This document shows positions 1 through 8,749 of a stretch of 64,000 nt of DNA, piece after piece; within the stretch, counting starts at the first letter, position 1, and each line of letters begins with the position of its first letter. The notes beneath the pieces were generated by a model. The model worked only from the letters and a program-made list of their open reading frames with translations. It did no database searches and had not been told where the DNA came from. The stretch spans positions 2,356,001 through 2,420,000 of the forward strand of contig NZ_JABWRY020000001.1 in the NCBI RefSeq assembly GCF_014269205.2, given 5' to 3'. Both the position numbers and the translations under genes were made by a program. This stretch comes from Pseudomonas kermanshahensis (GTDB taxonomy: Bacteria; Pseudomonadota; Gammaproteobacteria; Pseudomonadales; Pseudomonadaceae).

Positions 1-1592
1 ACGCCGCCATGCAAGAGCGCACCGTGATCCAGTGGGACAAGGACGACCTGGACATGGTCGGTTTGCTCAAGGTCGATGTGCTGGCGCTGGGCATGCTCAG
101 TGCCTTGCGCCGCTGCTTCGACCTGCTGCAGCGCCACCGGGGCCGGCAATTGACGCTGGCAAGCATCCCGGGGGAGGACCCAGCCACCTACGCGATGATC
201 AGCCGAGCCGAAACCATGGGCGTGTTCCAGATCGAATCTCGGGCGCAGATGGCCATGTTGCCGCGGCTCAAGCCCGTCACGTTCTACGATCTGGTCATCG
301 AGGTGGCCATCGTGCGCCCCGGGCCGATTCAGGGTGACATGGTCCACCCGTATTTGCGCCGGCGCCTGAAGCAGGAGCCCGTGACATACCCCTCGCCTAA
401 ATTGCAGGAAGTGTTCGAGCGCACCCTGGGTGTGCCGTTGTTTCAGGAACAGGTGATGGAGCTGGCGATGGTGGCTGCCGATTACAGCCCGGGCGAGGCC
501 GACCAGCTACGCCGCAGCATGGCGGCCTGGAAGCGCCACGGCGGGCTGGAGCCGCACCGCGAACGGCTGATTCAAGGCATGTTGCGCAATGGTTACGAAC
601 GGTCGTTTGCCGAGCGCATCTTCGAGCAGATCAAGGGGTTTGGCAGCTATGGCTTCCCCGAGTCCCACGCGGCCAGTTTCGCCTTGCTGTGTTACGCGAG
701 CAGCTGGCTCAAATGCCATGAGCCGGCCATTTTCACCTGCGCGCTGGTCAACAGCTGGCCGATGGGCTTTTACAGCCCTGACCAACTGCTGCAGGACGCC
801 CGGCGCCAGGGCGTCGAGGTGCGGCCGGTGGATGTGTTTCACAGCGAATGGGATTGCACGCTTGAACCGGTGGGTGAACACGCGCTGGCCATACGCTTGG
901 GGCTGCGGCAGGTCCGTGGTTTTGCCGAAGCTGACGCCCGGCGTCTGGAGCAGGCGAGGGCGCAACGGCCTTGGCGCGATGTTGAAGACTTGTGCCTGCG
1001 TGCAGGGCTCGACCACCGCGCCCGTGCCCGTCTGGCTGATGCCGGGGCCCTGAGGGCTTTGGCGCGTGACCGTCATCAGGCGCGTTGGCAGGTGGCGGCG
1101 GTGCAGCCACAGTTGCCCTTGTTCGCAGAGGTCGAAGCGTTACCTGAGGTCGTGGTTGCGTTGCCTGCACCGACTGTCGGCGAGGACCTGGTTGCCGACT
1201 ACCAGACCCTGGGCACCACGCTTGGGCCCCACCCGTTGCGGCTGCTGCGCCCTCGTTTGCGAGCGTTGGGTTGCCGCAGTTCGCACGAGCTGTCAGCTGT
1301 CGAGCATGGCGACAACATTGCCGTGGCCGGGCTGGTGGTGGGCAGGCAACGCCCGCAGACGGCCAGCGGGGTGACGTTCGTGACGCTGGAGGATGAGTAC
1401 GGCATGGTCAACGTGGTGGTCTGGCGTGACTTGGCCGAGCGGCAGAGGCGGGCGTTGGTGGGGGCGCAATTGCTCAAGGTGAGCGGGCGGCTGGAGCAGG
1501 AGAACGGGGTGCGTCACCTGATTGCGCGGCGGCTGGAGGATATCAGCACCTTGCTGCAGGGGCTGGATGTGCGCAGCCGCGATTTTCATTAG
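1..1592 (+). CDS. dnaE2: Error-prone DNA polymerase DnaE2 (ImuC), C-terminal part
   Basis: The reading frame is open at the left edge, so only the last 530 or so residues of a protein normally about 1,000 residues long are present. The segment around [11 protein letters not shown] matches the block that holds the third catalytic aspartate of C-family polymerases; the PDxDxDF block with the other two lies outside the window. Downstream are the fingers-type [15 protein letters not shown] block, a helix-hairpin-helix region, and a C-terminal OB fold near [18 protein letters not shown]. DnaE2 carries out damage-induced translesion synthesis in the cytoplasm, usually with ImuA and ImuB. No beta-clamp or editing domain can be judged here. 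The family call is firm; distinction from DnaE1 rests on the short C-terminus lacking a tau-binding region. Confidence 0.93.
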   Translation, partial: AAMQERTVIQWDKDDLDMVGLLKVDVLALGMLSALRRCFDLLQRHRGRQLTLASIPGEDPATYAMISRAETMGVFQIESRAQMAMLPRLKPVTFYDLVIEVAIVRPGPIQGDMVHPYLRRRLKQEPVTYPSPKLQEVFERTLGVPLFQEQVMELAMVAADYSPGEADQLRRSMAAWKRHGGLEPHRERLIQGMLRNGYERSFAERIFEQIKGFGSYGFPESHAASFALLCYASSWLKCHEPAIFTCALVNSWPMGFYSPDQLLQDARRQGVEVRPVDVFHSEWDCTLEPVGEHALAIRLGLRQVRGFAEADARRLEQARAQRPWRDVEDLCLRAGLDHRARARLADAGALRALARDRHQARWQVAAVQPQLPLFAEVEALPEVVVALPAPTVGEDLVADYQTLGTTLGPHPLRLLRPRLRALGCRSSHELSAVEHGDNIAVAGLVVGRQRPQTASGVTFVTLEDEYGMVNVVVWRDLAERQRRALVGAQLLKVSGRLEQENGVRHLIARRLEDISTLLQGLDVRSRDFH

Positions 1593-1621
1593 CCTGCCAG
1601 CGTTGCCTGTTGCGTTGACCG

Positions 1622-1720
1622 TTGTAGGAGCAGCCTTGCGCTGCGAAGAGGCCGGTGACAACTTCAGCAGATCTTCTCTGGTATCGCCGGCCTCTTCGCA
1701 GCGCAAGGCTGCTCCTACAA
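1622..1720. repeat. Paired inverted REP element (GTAGGAGCAGCC type)
   Basis: Two copies of a roughly 33-base repeat face each other. The left arm begins TTGTAGGAGCAGCC and ends GAAGAGGCCGG; the right arm is its reverse complement. About 30 bases separate them. The element sits between the convergent ends of dnaE2 and the aldo/keto reductase and could act as a transcript-end hairpin. Similar elements occur three more times in the window. Confidence 0.85.
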
Positions 1721-1736
1721 GGGTTAGGCAAGGGCT

Positions 1737-2558
1737 TCAGACCATCGCCAAGCGTTGCTTGCGGGTCGGTACTGGGAATGCTCGGTCAATCGCCCGCAGG
1801 TCTTCGCTGCTCAGGGTCAGCAAGCCGGCCGCCGCATTCAGTCGCACATGCTCTGGGTTTACCGCCTTGGGAATGGCAATCACCCCCTCATCACGGGTCA
1901 CCCAGGCCAGGCTGACCTGGGCCGGTGTCGCACCGTGGCGCTCGGCGATCTCGGCCAGCACAGGGTGCTGCAACAACTGCCCGGCCTGGGCCAATGGGCA
2001 ATACGCCATGGTCGGCAAGGCGCGTTTCTGGCTCCACGGCAGCAGGTCGAATTCGATGCCGCGTTGCACCGGGTTGTACAGCACTTGGTTAGTGGCGCAA
2101 TCGGGGTTGTGCAGTTCGCGCAAGTCATCGACATCGAAATTGGACACCCCCCAACGCTTGATCTTGCCTTGTTCGCGCAACCGCTCGAACGCTTCGACGG
2201 TTTCCTCCAGCGGATGCTGGCCACGCCAGTGCAGCAGGTACAGGTCGATGCAGTCAGTGCCTAGGCGTTTTAGGCTACGCTCGCAGGCGGCAGGCACGCC
2301 GCGCTGGCTGGCATTGTGCGGGTAGACCTTGCTGACCAGAAACACCTGGTCGCGGCGCCCGGCGATGGCGTGGCCAACTACTTGCTCTGCGCCGCCCTCG
2401 GCATACATTTCAGCCGTATCGATCAGGCTCAGGCCCAGCTCGATACCTTGTTGCAGGGCTGCCACTTCAGCGGCCCGGCGGCCAGGGTCTTCACCCATGT
2501 ACCACGTGCCCTGGCCAATGGCCGGCACCTTCGAACCTGCCAGTTTCACGTATCGCAT
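1737..2558 (-). CDS. Aldo/keto reductase
   Basis: This 273-residue protein is a cytoplasmic NADPH-dependent carbonyl reductase of the AKR superfamily. The catalytic tetrad is visible as Asp47 (LIDTAEMY), Tyr52, Lys77 (FLVSKVYP) and His110 (LYLLHW). The strand-7 VSNFDVDDL segment and the C-terminal IPKAVNPEHVRLNAAA cofactor loop also fit the family. It resembles the YeaE/MPH-type stand-alone reductases rather than sugar-specific ones. Its start overlaps the end of the upstream LysR gene by 13 bases, so the two are probably co-transcribed. The physiological substrate cannot be read from the sequence. Confidence 0.9.
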   Translation of the reverse strand: MRYVKLAGSKVPAIGQGTWYMGEDPGRRAAEVAALQQGIELGLSLIDTAEMYAEGGAEQVVGHAIAGRRDQVFLVSKVYPHNASQRGVPAACERSLKRLGTDCIDLYLLHWRGQHPLEETVEAFERLREQGKIKRWGVSNFDVDDLRELHNPDCATNQVLYNPVQRGIEFDLLPWSQKRALPTMAYCPLAQAGQLLQHPVLAEIAERHGATPAQVSLAWVTRDEGVIAIPKAVNPEHVRLNAAAGLLTLSSEDLRAIDRAFPVPTRKQRLAMV

Positions 2559-3451
2559 GTCACCTCCGGGATCTGGGTATGGGAAAGCAGTACCTCGAGC
2601 AGCGCCTGCGCTGCGGTGGACAGTTTGTGCTCACTGAGCGCGATGACACCCATGCGCCGCTCCACGGCGGGCTCGACCAGCGGCACGCAGCGGGCACCGA
2701 GCTCCTGCATCTGGTTGATACACAGCGCCGGCACCGCGCTGACGCCCAGGCCGCTGGCAACCATGCGGCCAACGGTCGACAGTTGATGGCTCTCGAATGC
2801 CACCGCCAACTTGCCATGGCTGGCCGCGACGTTCTGTTCCATCAACAGACGAACCGCCGACGGGCGCTGCAACGCGATGAAGTCTTCGGCCAGCAGTTGC
2901 GCCCAACTGACCTGGGGCAGCCCGGCCAGTGGCGAGTCGGCGGGCACCACGGCGACGAAGCGGTCCATGTACAGGGGGTAGAAGTCCAGGCCATCGGTGT
3001 TGTCCGGTTCGAAGCCGATGCCCAGTTCGACGCGACGGTGGCGCACCAGTTCCTGTACTTGCTCGTTGATCACGTCATGCACGGTGACGTTGACTTTCGG
3101 GTAGCGCTGGCGAAACACCTTGAGGGTGTGCGGCAGCAGGTTACCGGCGAAGGCCGGTATGGCCGCCACCGAAACACGCCCCAGTTGCAGGGTGAAACGC
3201 TGGCGCAGCATTTCTTCGGTGTCGTCCCAGTCGGCCAGCAGGCGCCGGGCCAGCGGCAGCAGTACCTCACCTTCGGCAGTCAGGCTGACACTGCGGGTGG
3301 TGCGGCTGAGCAGGGCGCCGCCGAGGTTTTCCTCAAGCGCCTTGATGGTCAGGCTCAACGCCGGTTGCGATACATGCAGGTGTTCACCGGCCTGGGCGAA
3401 GCTCTGGTACTTGGCCACGGCGACGAAGGCGCGGAGTTGCTTGACGTTCAT
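2546..3451 (-). CDS. LysR-family transcriptional regulator
   Basis: The 301-residue product starts at MNVKQLRAFVAVAKYQ and carries the N-terminal winged helix-turn-helix of LysR proteins (residues 1-60, with the helix FAQAGEHLHVSQPALSLTIKAL). A periplasmic-binding-protein-like effector domain follows to the C-terminus. A longer frame runs 20 codons further upstream but lacks LysR homology there, so I chose the ATG at 3451. The gene is divergent from the CoA-transferase/AtoE operon, the usual place for its activator, and is followed by an overlapping aldo/keto reductase. The effector is likely a short-chain acid or 3-oxoacid, by inference from neighbours only. Confidence 0.92.
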   Translation of the reverse strand: MNVKQLRAFVAVAKYQSFAQAGEHLHVSQPALSLTIKALEENLGGALLSRTTRSVSLTAEGEVLLPLARRLLADWDDTEEMLRQRFTLQLGRVSVAAIPAFAGNLLPHTLKVFRQRYPKVNVTVHDVINEQVQELVRHRRVELGIGFEPDNTDGLDFYPLYMDRFVAVVPADSPLAGLPQVSWAQLLAEDFIALQRPSAVRLLMEQNVAASHGKLAVAFESHQLSTVGRMVASGLGVSAVPALCINQMQELGARCVPLVEPAVERRMGVIALSEHKLSTAAQALLEVLLSHTQIPEVTCDT

Positions 3452-3480
3452 GACGGCCCTGATCGTTGTTTTGAAAAAGT

Positions 3481-3494
3481 TATCAATCGATGAT
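3481..3494. promoter_or_regulatory. Possible LysR binding site in the divergent promoter
   Basis: The 140-base gap between lysR and scoA is AT-rich and contains ATCA, five bases, TGAT at 3482-3494, a short dyad that overlaps a T-N11-A pattern starting at 3481. Such dyads are the usual core of LysR sites. The match is short, so this is only a candidate. Confidence 0.25.
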
Positions 3495-3591
3495 GAAAAC
3501 AAAATTAACAAATCAGTCGACTAAGGTGAAGATGGGGGCACACGCTCACCGACAGCCTCGTCGGTTCAACAACTACAAAAGGCGGATCAAC

Positions 3592-4290
3592 ATGGCCGGA
3601 CTGGACAAGCGCGTAGCAACGTATGAAGAGGCCCTCGACGGCCTGACCGACAACATGACGGTATTGGCCGGTGGTTTTGGCCTGTGTGGCATCCCGGAAA
3701 ACCTCATCAACGAGATCAAGCGCCGTGGCGTCAAGGGCCTGACCGTGGTGTCGAACAACTGCGGTGTCGACGGTTTCGGCCTCGGCGTATTGCTGCAAGA
3801 CCGGCAGATTCGCAAGATGATCGCCTCCTATGTCGGCGAAAACGCCGAATTCGAACGCCAACTGCTCAGTGGTGAGCTGGAAGTCGAACTGACCCCACAA
3901 GGTACCCTCGCCGAAAAAATGCGCGCCGGTGGTGCTGGCATCCCGGCGTTCTACACCGCCACGGGCTACGGCACCCCGGTCGCCGATGGCAAAGAGGTGC
4001 GTGAATTCAAGGGCCGCCACTACATTCTCGAAGAGTCCATCACAGGCGACTTTGCCATCGTCAAGGGCTGGAAGGCCGACCACTACGGCAACGTGGTGTA
4101 CCGCAACACCGCGCAAAACTTCAACCCGCTGGCGGCCACGGCCGGCAAGATCACCGTGGTCGAAGTGGAAGAGATCGTCGAGCCGGGCGTGCTGCTGCCC
4201 AGTGAGATTCACACCCCGGGTATTTTCGTTGACCGCGTGATTGTTGGCACCTTCGAAAAGCGTATCGAAAAGCGCACCGTCAAGGCCTGA
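3592..4290 (+). CDS. scoA: 3-oxoacid CoA-transferase, subunit A
   Basis: The 232-residue alpha subunit of a family I CoA-transferase begins at [15 protein letters not shown]. The CoA-binding glycine loop [15 protein letters not shown] is at residues 24-38, and [16 protein letters not shown] near residue 110 is the family oxyanion-hole region. With subunit B it moves CoA from succinyl-CoA (or acetyl-CoA) to acetoacetate or short-chain acids in the cytoplasm. The frame is open upstream to 3490, but the ATG at 3592 with GGCGG just ahead fits the family length. The downstream AtoE transporter points to acetoacetate or short-chain fatty acids rather than 3-oxoadipate, so I prefer SCOT to PcaI. Confidence 0.88.
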   Translation: MAGLDKRVATYEEALDGLTDNMTVLAGGFGLCGIPENLINEIKRRGVKGLTVVSNNCGVDGFGLGVLLQDRQIRKMIASYVGENAEFERQLLSGELEVELTPQGTLAEKMRAGGAGIPAFYTATGYGTPVADGKEVREFKGRHYILEESITGDFAIVKGWKADHYGNVVYRNTAQNFNPLAATAGKITVVEVEEIVEPGVLLPSEIHTPGIFVDRVIVGTFEKRIEKRTVKA

Positions 4291-4304
4291 GCGCCATCCT
4301 TCAG

Positions 4305-4312
4305 AACAACAA
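4305..4312 (+). promoter_or_regulatory. Candidate Hfq/Crc catabolite-repression motif before scoB
   Basis: The sequence AACAACAA sits just ahead of the ribosome-binding region and ATG of subunit B. It matches the A-rich AAnAAnAA motif bound by Hfq with Crc in Pseudomonas to block translation. A less regular A-rich run, AACAACTACAAAAGG, precedes subunit A. Function here is inferred. Confidence 0.45.
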
Positions 4313-4325
4313 AGAGATCCTGACC

Positions 4326-4982
4326 ATGGCACTGACCCGCGAACAGATGGCGCAACGCGTCGCCCGTGAACTGAAGGACGGCTACTACGTCAACCTCGGC
4401 ATCGGCATCCCGACCTTGGTGGCCAACTACGTACCCGCTGACATGGATGTGATGTTGCAGTCGGAAAACGGCTTGCTCGGCATGGGCGAATTCCCCACCG
4501 AGAGCACGATCGATGCCGACATGATCAACGCCGGCAAGCAAACCGTCACCGCTCGCCGTGGCGCGTCGATCTTCGATTCGGCGCAATCGTTCGCCATGAT
4601 CCGCGGTGGCCACGTCGACCTCACCGTGCTCGGCGCCTTCGAAGTGGATGTGCAAGGCAACATCGCGTCGTGGATGATCCCCGGCAAGTTGGTCAAGGGC
4701 ATGGGCGGTGCCATGGACCTGGTGGCCGGTGCCGACAATATCATCGTGACCATGACCCACGCGTCCAAGGACGGTGAGTCCAAGCTGCTGCCGCGCTGCA
4801 GCCTACCGCTGACCGGTGCCGGTTGCATCCGCAAGGTGCTGACCGACCTGGCCTACCTGGAAATCGACAATGGCGCCTTTATCCTGCGCGAGACTGCGCC
4901 GGGGGTGAGCGTTGAAGAAATCATCGAGAAGACCGCCGGCAAGCTGATCGTGCCGGATGATGTGAAAGAAATGACCTTCTAA
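4326..4982 (+). CDS. scoB: 3-oxoacid CoA-transferase, subunit B
   Basis: The 218-residue beta subunit carries the catalytic glutamate, Glu47, in the signature SENGLLGMG; this residue forms the glutamyl-CoA thioester intermediate. The N-terminal YYVNLGIGIPTLVANY block (20-35) and the KGMGGAMDLVAGA block are both typical. It follows subunit A by 35 bases and must assemble with it to be active. The pair could also act on 3-oxoadipate, but the neighbouring transporter makes ketone-body or short-chain acid activation more likely. Confidence 0.9.
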   Translation: MALTREQMAQRVARELKDGYYVNLGIGIPTLVANYVPADMDVMLQSENGLLGMGEFPTESTIDADMINAGKQTVTARRGASIFDSAQSFAMIRGGHVDLTVLGAFEVDVQGNIASWMIPGKLVKGMGGAMDLVAGADNIIVTMTHASKDGESKLLPRCSLPLTGAGCIRKVLTDLAYLEIDNGAFILRETAPGVSVEEIIEKTAGKLIVPDDVKEMTF

Positions 4983-5001
4983 CCCGCAAGCGGGTCATTC
5001 A

Positions 5002-5042
5002 ACCTGTAGGGGCAGCACAAGGCTGCGCCTACAGGTTTTTTG
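5002..5042 (+). terminator. Rho-independent terminator between scoB and atoE
   Basis: A stem built on AACCTGTAGG and CCTACAGGTT, with inner GCAGC/GCTGC pairing, is followed directly by TTTTTT. The inner GTAGG...CCTAC part resembles a shortened form of the REP repeats seen elsewhere in the window. It may lower expression of atoE relative to the transferase. Confidence 0.75.
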
Positions 5043-5088
5043 CGTTGCTGTAGAAATGTCCGATAAAACCAATAAAAGGAAGTTGATC

Positions 5089-6507
5089 GTGGCCGCTGAA
5101 ATCCAAGACAGCCGCTCCGCCCGCTTTGCCCTGCGCTGCTCCAACTGGGCCGAACGCTGGTTCCCTGATTCCTGGGTATTCGCTGCCCTGGCCGTCGTAC
5201 TGGTGTGCGTGGGGGCCCTTGCCATGGGCGCCAAACCGACCGACACCGCCAAGGCCTTTGGTGATGGCTTCTGGAGCCTGATCCCGTTCACCATGCAGAT
5301 GGCATTCGTGGTCATCGGCGGCTACGTGGTGGCCAGCTCACCGCCTGCCGCGCGGCTGATCGACCGTTTGGCACGCATTCCCAAGAACGGCCGCTCGGCC
5401 GTGTGCTGGGTGGCGCTGATCTCGATGCTGGCCTCGTTGCTCAACTGGGGCCTGTCGCTGGTGTTCGGTGGCTTGCTGGTGCGCGCCCTGGCTCGGCGCA
5501 GCGACCTGAACATGGATTACCGTGCAGCCGGTGCTGCGGCTTACCTGGGCCTTGGCGCGGTATGGGCATTGGGCCTGTCGTCTTCGGCGGCGCAATTGCA
5601 GGCCAACCCGGCCAGTTTGCCACCGTCGATTCTGTCGATCACCGGGGTGATTCCGTTCACCGAGACCATCTTCCTCTGGCAGTCCGGCGTCCTGCTGGCG
5701 GCGTTGGTGATCGTGTCGCTGGTGGTGGCTTATGCCACCGCACCAGGCCCTAGCAGTGCCCGTACCGCGCAACAATGCGGTGTCGACCCAAGCTTTACCG
5801 CGCCGCCACCGGCCCAGCGCAGCCGGCCCGGTGAGTGGCTGGAGTACAGCCCCATCCTGACCTTGCTGCTGGTAGCCCTGGCCGGTGGCTGGCTGTATCA
5901 GGAGTTCGCCACCAAGCCCGCCATCACGGCCATCTCCGGGCTGAACACCTATAACTTCCTGTTCATCATGCTGGGTGCCCTGTTGCACTGGCGCCCGCGC
6001 AGCTTCCTCGATGCGGTGGCCCGCGCGGTGCCGACCACCACCGGGGTGCTGATCCAGTTCCCGCTGTATGGCTCGATTGCGGCGGTCCTCACCCAGGTCA
6101 AAGGGGTGGACGAACAGACGCTGGCCCATCACATCTCCACCTTCTTCGTGCAGATCGCCTCCCACGACACCTACGCGGTGCTGATGGGGGTGTACTCGGC
6201 TGTGCTCGGCTTCTTCATCCCTTCGGGCGGTGGCAAGTGGATCATCGAGGCGCCCTACGTGATGCTGGTGGCCAATGACTTGCAATACCACCTGGGCTGG
6301 GCGGTGCAGATCTACAACGCCGCCGAGGCGCTGCCAAACCTGATCAACCCGTTTTACATGCTGCCGTTGTTGGGGGTACTGGGCCTCAAGGCGCGCGACC
6401 TGATCGGCTTCTCGTTCGTGCAGTTGCTGGTGCATGCGCCCCTGGTGCTGGTGCTGCTGTGGGCACTGGGCACGACCTTGCAGTACGTGCCGCCCGTGAT
6501 GCCGTGA
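5089..6507 (+). CDS. atoE: Short-chain fatty acid transporter AtoE
   Basis: This inner-membrane protein of 472 residues has about a dozen hydrophobic segments and matches the AtoE/SCFA transporter family along its length, including IPSGGGKWIIEAPYV near residue 390 and a C-terminal NPFYMLPLLGVLGLKARDLIGF segment. It should import acetoacetate or butyrate-type acids for the adjacent CoA-transferase. I chose GTG at 5089 because AGGAAG lies six bases ahead of it; an in-frame ATG at 5056 would add 11 residues but has no clear ribosome-binding site. It is separated from scoB by a terminator-like hairpin. Confidence 0.87.
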   Translation: MAAEIQDSRSARFALRCSNWAERWFPDSWVFAALAVVLVCVGALAMGAKPTDTAKAFGDGFWSLIPFTMQMAFVVIGGYVVASSPPAARLIDRLARIPKNGRSAVCWVALISMLASLLNWGLSLVFGGLLVRALARRSDLNMDYRAAGAAAYLGLGAVWALGLSSSAAQLQANPASLPPSILSITGVIPFTETIFLWQSGVLLAALVIVSLVVAYATAPGPSSARTAQQCGVDPSFTAPPPAQRSRPGEWLEYSPILTLLLVALAGGWLYQEFATKPAITAISGLNTYNFLFIMLGALLHWRPRSFLDAVARAVPTTTGVLIQFPLYGSIAAVLTQVKGVDEQTLAHHISTFFVQIASHDTYAVLMGVYSAVLGFFIPSGGGKWIIEAPYVMLVANDLQYHLGWAVQIYNAAEALPNLINPFYMLPLLGVLGLKARDLIGFSFVQLLVHAPLVLVLLWALGTTLQYVPPVMP

Positions 6508-6603
6508 GAATTTGCCCGGTCAAGGCCAGCATTTCGCGCGCACTCCACGTATCATCGGTGTGCGCGAGCCTTGCATCTGCCTTCGCCTGGGAAACTGCTT
6601 CAC

Positions 6604-7146
6604 ATGTCGATCCGATTGAAACTGCTGAGAAAGAAACTGGGTATCACCCTGGAAGTGCTGGCCGACAAGACCGGCATGACCAAAAGCTACCTGTCCAAAG
6701 TCGAGCGCGGCTTGAACACGCCGTCGATCGCTGCCGCGCTGAAACTGGCGCGGGCGCTGAACGTCAATGTCGAAGAGCTGTTCGCTGAAGAACACGCCGC
6801 GCAGAGCCGTTACAGCCTGGTGCGCCACGCTGAACGCCAGGCGCTGGTGGGCGACGGCGAAGGGCCAGGCTATGCGGCGCTGACCAGCCAGGTAGGGCAG
6901 CGCAGCCTGCTGCCGTTTCTGATTCAGCCGCCCACCGAGTTCAGTGACCCGACGTTCAAGGAACACCAGGGCGAGGAGTTTCTGTTCGTCCATGCCGGGC
7001 AGGTTGAGGTCGATTTCATGAACGAACGGGTGCTGCTGGAGCAGGGCGACGCCTTGCATTTCAACGCCCAGACACCTCACCGCTTGCGTTCAGTCGGGCC
7101 GCGCCCGGCGCAGTTGCTGGTGGTGGTACACGACAACGGCGAATGA
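6604..7146 (+). CDS. XRE-cupin transcriptional regulator
   Basis: The 180-residue protein has an N-terminal HTH_3 DNA-binding domain (residues 3-60, LEVLADKTGMTKSYLSKVERG) and a C-terminal cupin barrel (about 110-175, with GEEFLFVHAGQVEVDFM and LEQGDALHFNAQTPHRLRS). Such proteins sense small ligands and repress or activate nearby catabolic or transport genes. It lies downstream of atoE on the same strand and 10 bases before an AraC gene, so the two regulators may be co-transcribed. The ATG at 6604 starts directly at the HTH domain; an upstream in-frame ATG at 6571 is less likely. Confidence 0.88.
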   Translation: MSIRLKLLRKKLGITLEVLADKTGMTKSYLSKVERGLNTPSIAAALKLARALNVNVEELFAEEHAAQSRYSLVRHAERQALVGDGEGPGYAALTSQVGQRSLLPFLIQPPTEFSDPTFKEHQGEEFLFVHAGQVEVDFMNERVLLEQGDALHFNAQTPHRLRSVGPRPAQLLVVVHDNGE

Positions 7147-7156
7147 GGGCAGGGCG

Positions 7157-7933
7157 ATGATCGAGGTGTCGCGGTTCTGGCGCGATCCAGCATTGCCCTT
7201 CGTCGAGGCTCGGCGGGTCGGGGACGGGCGCCAGGTGTGTTATGCCGCCCATTCCCATGAGAGCTTTTCCATCGGCGCCATCACCGGTGGGCGCAGCACC
7301 TACCTGAGCGCTGACAGCCGGATCGAAGTCAGCGCGGGCACCACGGTGCTGATGAACCCAGGGGTGGTGCACACCTGCAACCCCATCGAGGGCGAGGCCT
7401 GGTCCTACCTGATGCTGTTCGTTGACGTAGCGTGGTTGCAGAGGCTCGGCTTCCAGTTGCCGGCGCAGGTTGCCAGTACCTCGCCGGCCCTCTACAGCGC
7501 CTTGCTGCAGGTGTTTGCCGACCTGTTCGACGAAAACCTGGGTGATCGCGAAGCCCGGCTTGCGGCGTTCTTCCAGAGGCTGTCGAGCGCGCTGGGTGGC
7601 GAGCCTGGGGCACCCAAGCCGGATCATCCTCGGCTGGAAGCCGCCGCGGCCTTCATCCGCGCACACCGTACCGACCCGCTAGACCTTGAAGACATCTGCC
7701 AAGCCTGCGGCTTGTCCCGCGCCTACCTGATCCGCGCGTTTCGCCAGCGTTTTGGGCTAACGCCCCACGACTACCTGCTTGACCAGCGTGTGCAGTGCGC
7801 GCGCGCGCAACTGCGCCAGGGCAGTTCGATTGCCGACGCGGCCCTGGCAGCAGGCTTCGCCGACCAGGCGCACCTGCAGCGTGCCTTCAAGCGGCATTTG
7901 GCTGCGACGCCGGGGCATTATCGCAGCAGGTAA
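7157..7933 (+). CDS. AraC-family transcriptional regulator
   Basis: This 258-residue regulator has an N-terminal cupin-type arm (HSHESFSIGAITGG near residue 28 and MNPGVVHTCNP near residue 66) and a C-terminal double helix-turn-helix (about 160-258; LEDICQACGLSRAYLIRAFRQ and SIADAALAAGFADQAHLQRAF). Its 3' end overlaps by 16 bases the 3' end of a convergent LysE-type exporter. AraC/LysE neighbours are common in Pseudomonas, and the regulator probably controls the exporter in response to an amino acid or related solute. That link is inferred. Confidence 0.9.
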   Translation: MIEVSRFWRDPALPFVEARRVGDGRQVCYAAHSHESFSIGAITGGRSTYLSADSRIEVSAGTTVLMNPGVVHTCNPIEGEAWSYLMLFVDVAWLQRLGFQLPAQVASTSPALYSALLQVFADLFDENLGDREARLAAFFQRLSSALGGEPGAPKPDHPRLEAAAAFIRAHRTDPLDLEDICQACGLSRAYLIRAFRQRFGLTPHDYLLDQRVQCARAQLRQGSSIADAALAAGFADQAHLQRAFKRHLAATPGHYRSR

Positions 7934-8499
7934 ACCGCGCTGCCCACCAGCAATAAGGCCAGCCCTCGGTTCAACAAGCGCATACGCCGTGGGTTGCCCA
8001 GGCATTGGCGAATCACACTGCCAGCCCATGCCCAACTGGCCACCGAGACGAAACAGATCGGCCCATAGATCCAGGTGAACAACCACAACAGTTGTTGGTC
8101 GCCCCCTGTGTAGGCGCCGACACCTGCCACCGCCGCCAACCACGCCTTGGGGTTGAGCCACTGCATGGCCGCGCCCTGCCAGGCAGACGGGGCGGGCTGT
8201 GCATGATCGCTGCCCAAGCGGCCATCGTCGCGGGCCAGCTTCCACGCCATGTACAGCAAAAACGCGATACCTCCCCCGTGCAGCAGCACCCCCAGCAGTG
8301 GCCAGCGCAACAGCAGTTCATGCAGGCCCAGCCCGACCAGTACCAGCAACAGGCAGAAACCCAGCGTGGCCCCGGCCACGTGCGCCAGGCTTGCGCGCAA
8401 ACCATGCCGGGCACCGCTGCCCAGGGCGACGATGTTGACTGGGCCAGGGGAAATCGAGGCGGCCAGCGCAAAGGCGGCCATGGACAAAGACAGGCTCAT
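7918..8499 (-). CDS. LysE-family amino acid exporter
   Basis: The 193-residue inner-membrane protein has five to six hydrophobic helices and the family N-terminal pattern FALAASISPGPVNIVALGSGARHG. The LNPKAWLAAVAGVGAYTGG block in the middle is the second signature of the LysE/RhtB group. It likely exports an amino acid or homoserine-lactone-like solute. It runs convergent to the AraC regulator with overlapping ends. The substrate cannot be assigned from sequence alone. Confidence 0.88.
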   Translation of the reverse strand: MSLSLSMAAFALAASISPGPVNIVALGSGARHGLRASLAHVAGATLGFCLLLVLVGLGLHELLLRWPLLGVLLHGGGIAFLLYMAWKLARDDGRLGSDHAQPAPSAWQGAAMQWLNPKAWLAAVAGVGAYTGGDQQLLWLFTWIYGPICFVSVASWAWAGSVIRQCLGNPRRMRLLNRGLALLLVGSAVYLLR

Positions 8500-8749
8500 G
8501 GGTGTAATCCAGGTGGTGGAAGTTGACGCTATTCTTCAGGCGCAGGGCGTCAGCTGTATTGAATGAAAGTCCCCTGTTACAGGTTTTGTAATAGTTTCTC
8601 ACTGTCAGAAAAACAGGCTGTGATTGTAGGATCTCTTACCCAATTTCTATTCAGGTACCTATGAGCACCTTCGCGGAACCCCCCTGTCCTTGGCCTTCTC
8701 GGCCACCTTTTACCTGTCCTTGTGACGCTTCCCTCGTGAGTACCCGCTA

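Noticed and set aside
8500..8749. Possible manganese (yybP-ykoY) riboswitch ahead of the TerC gene
   Set aside because: TerC genes often have one, but I could not find its conserved loops in this sequence.
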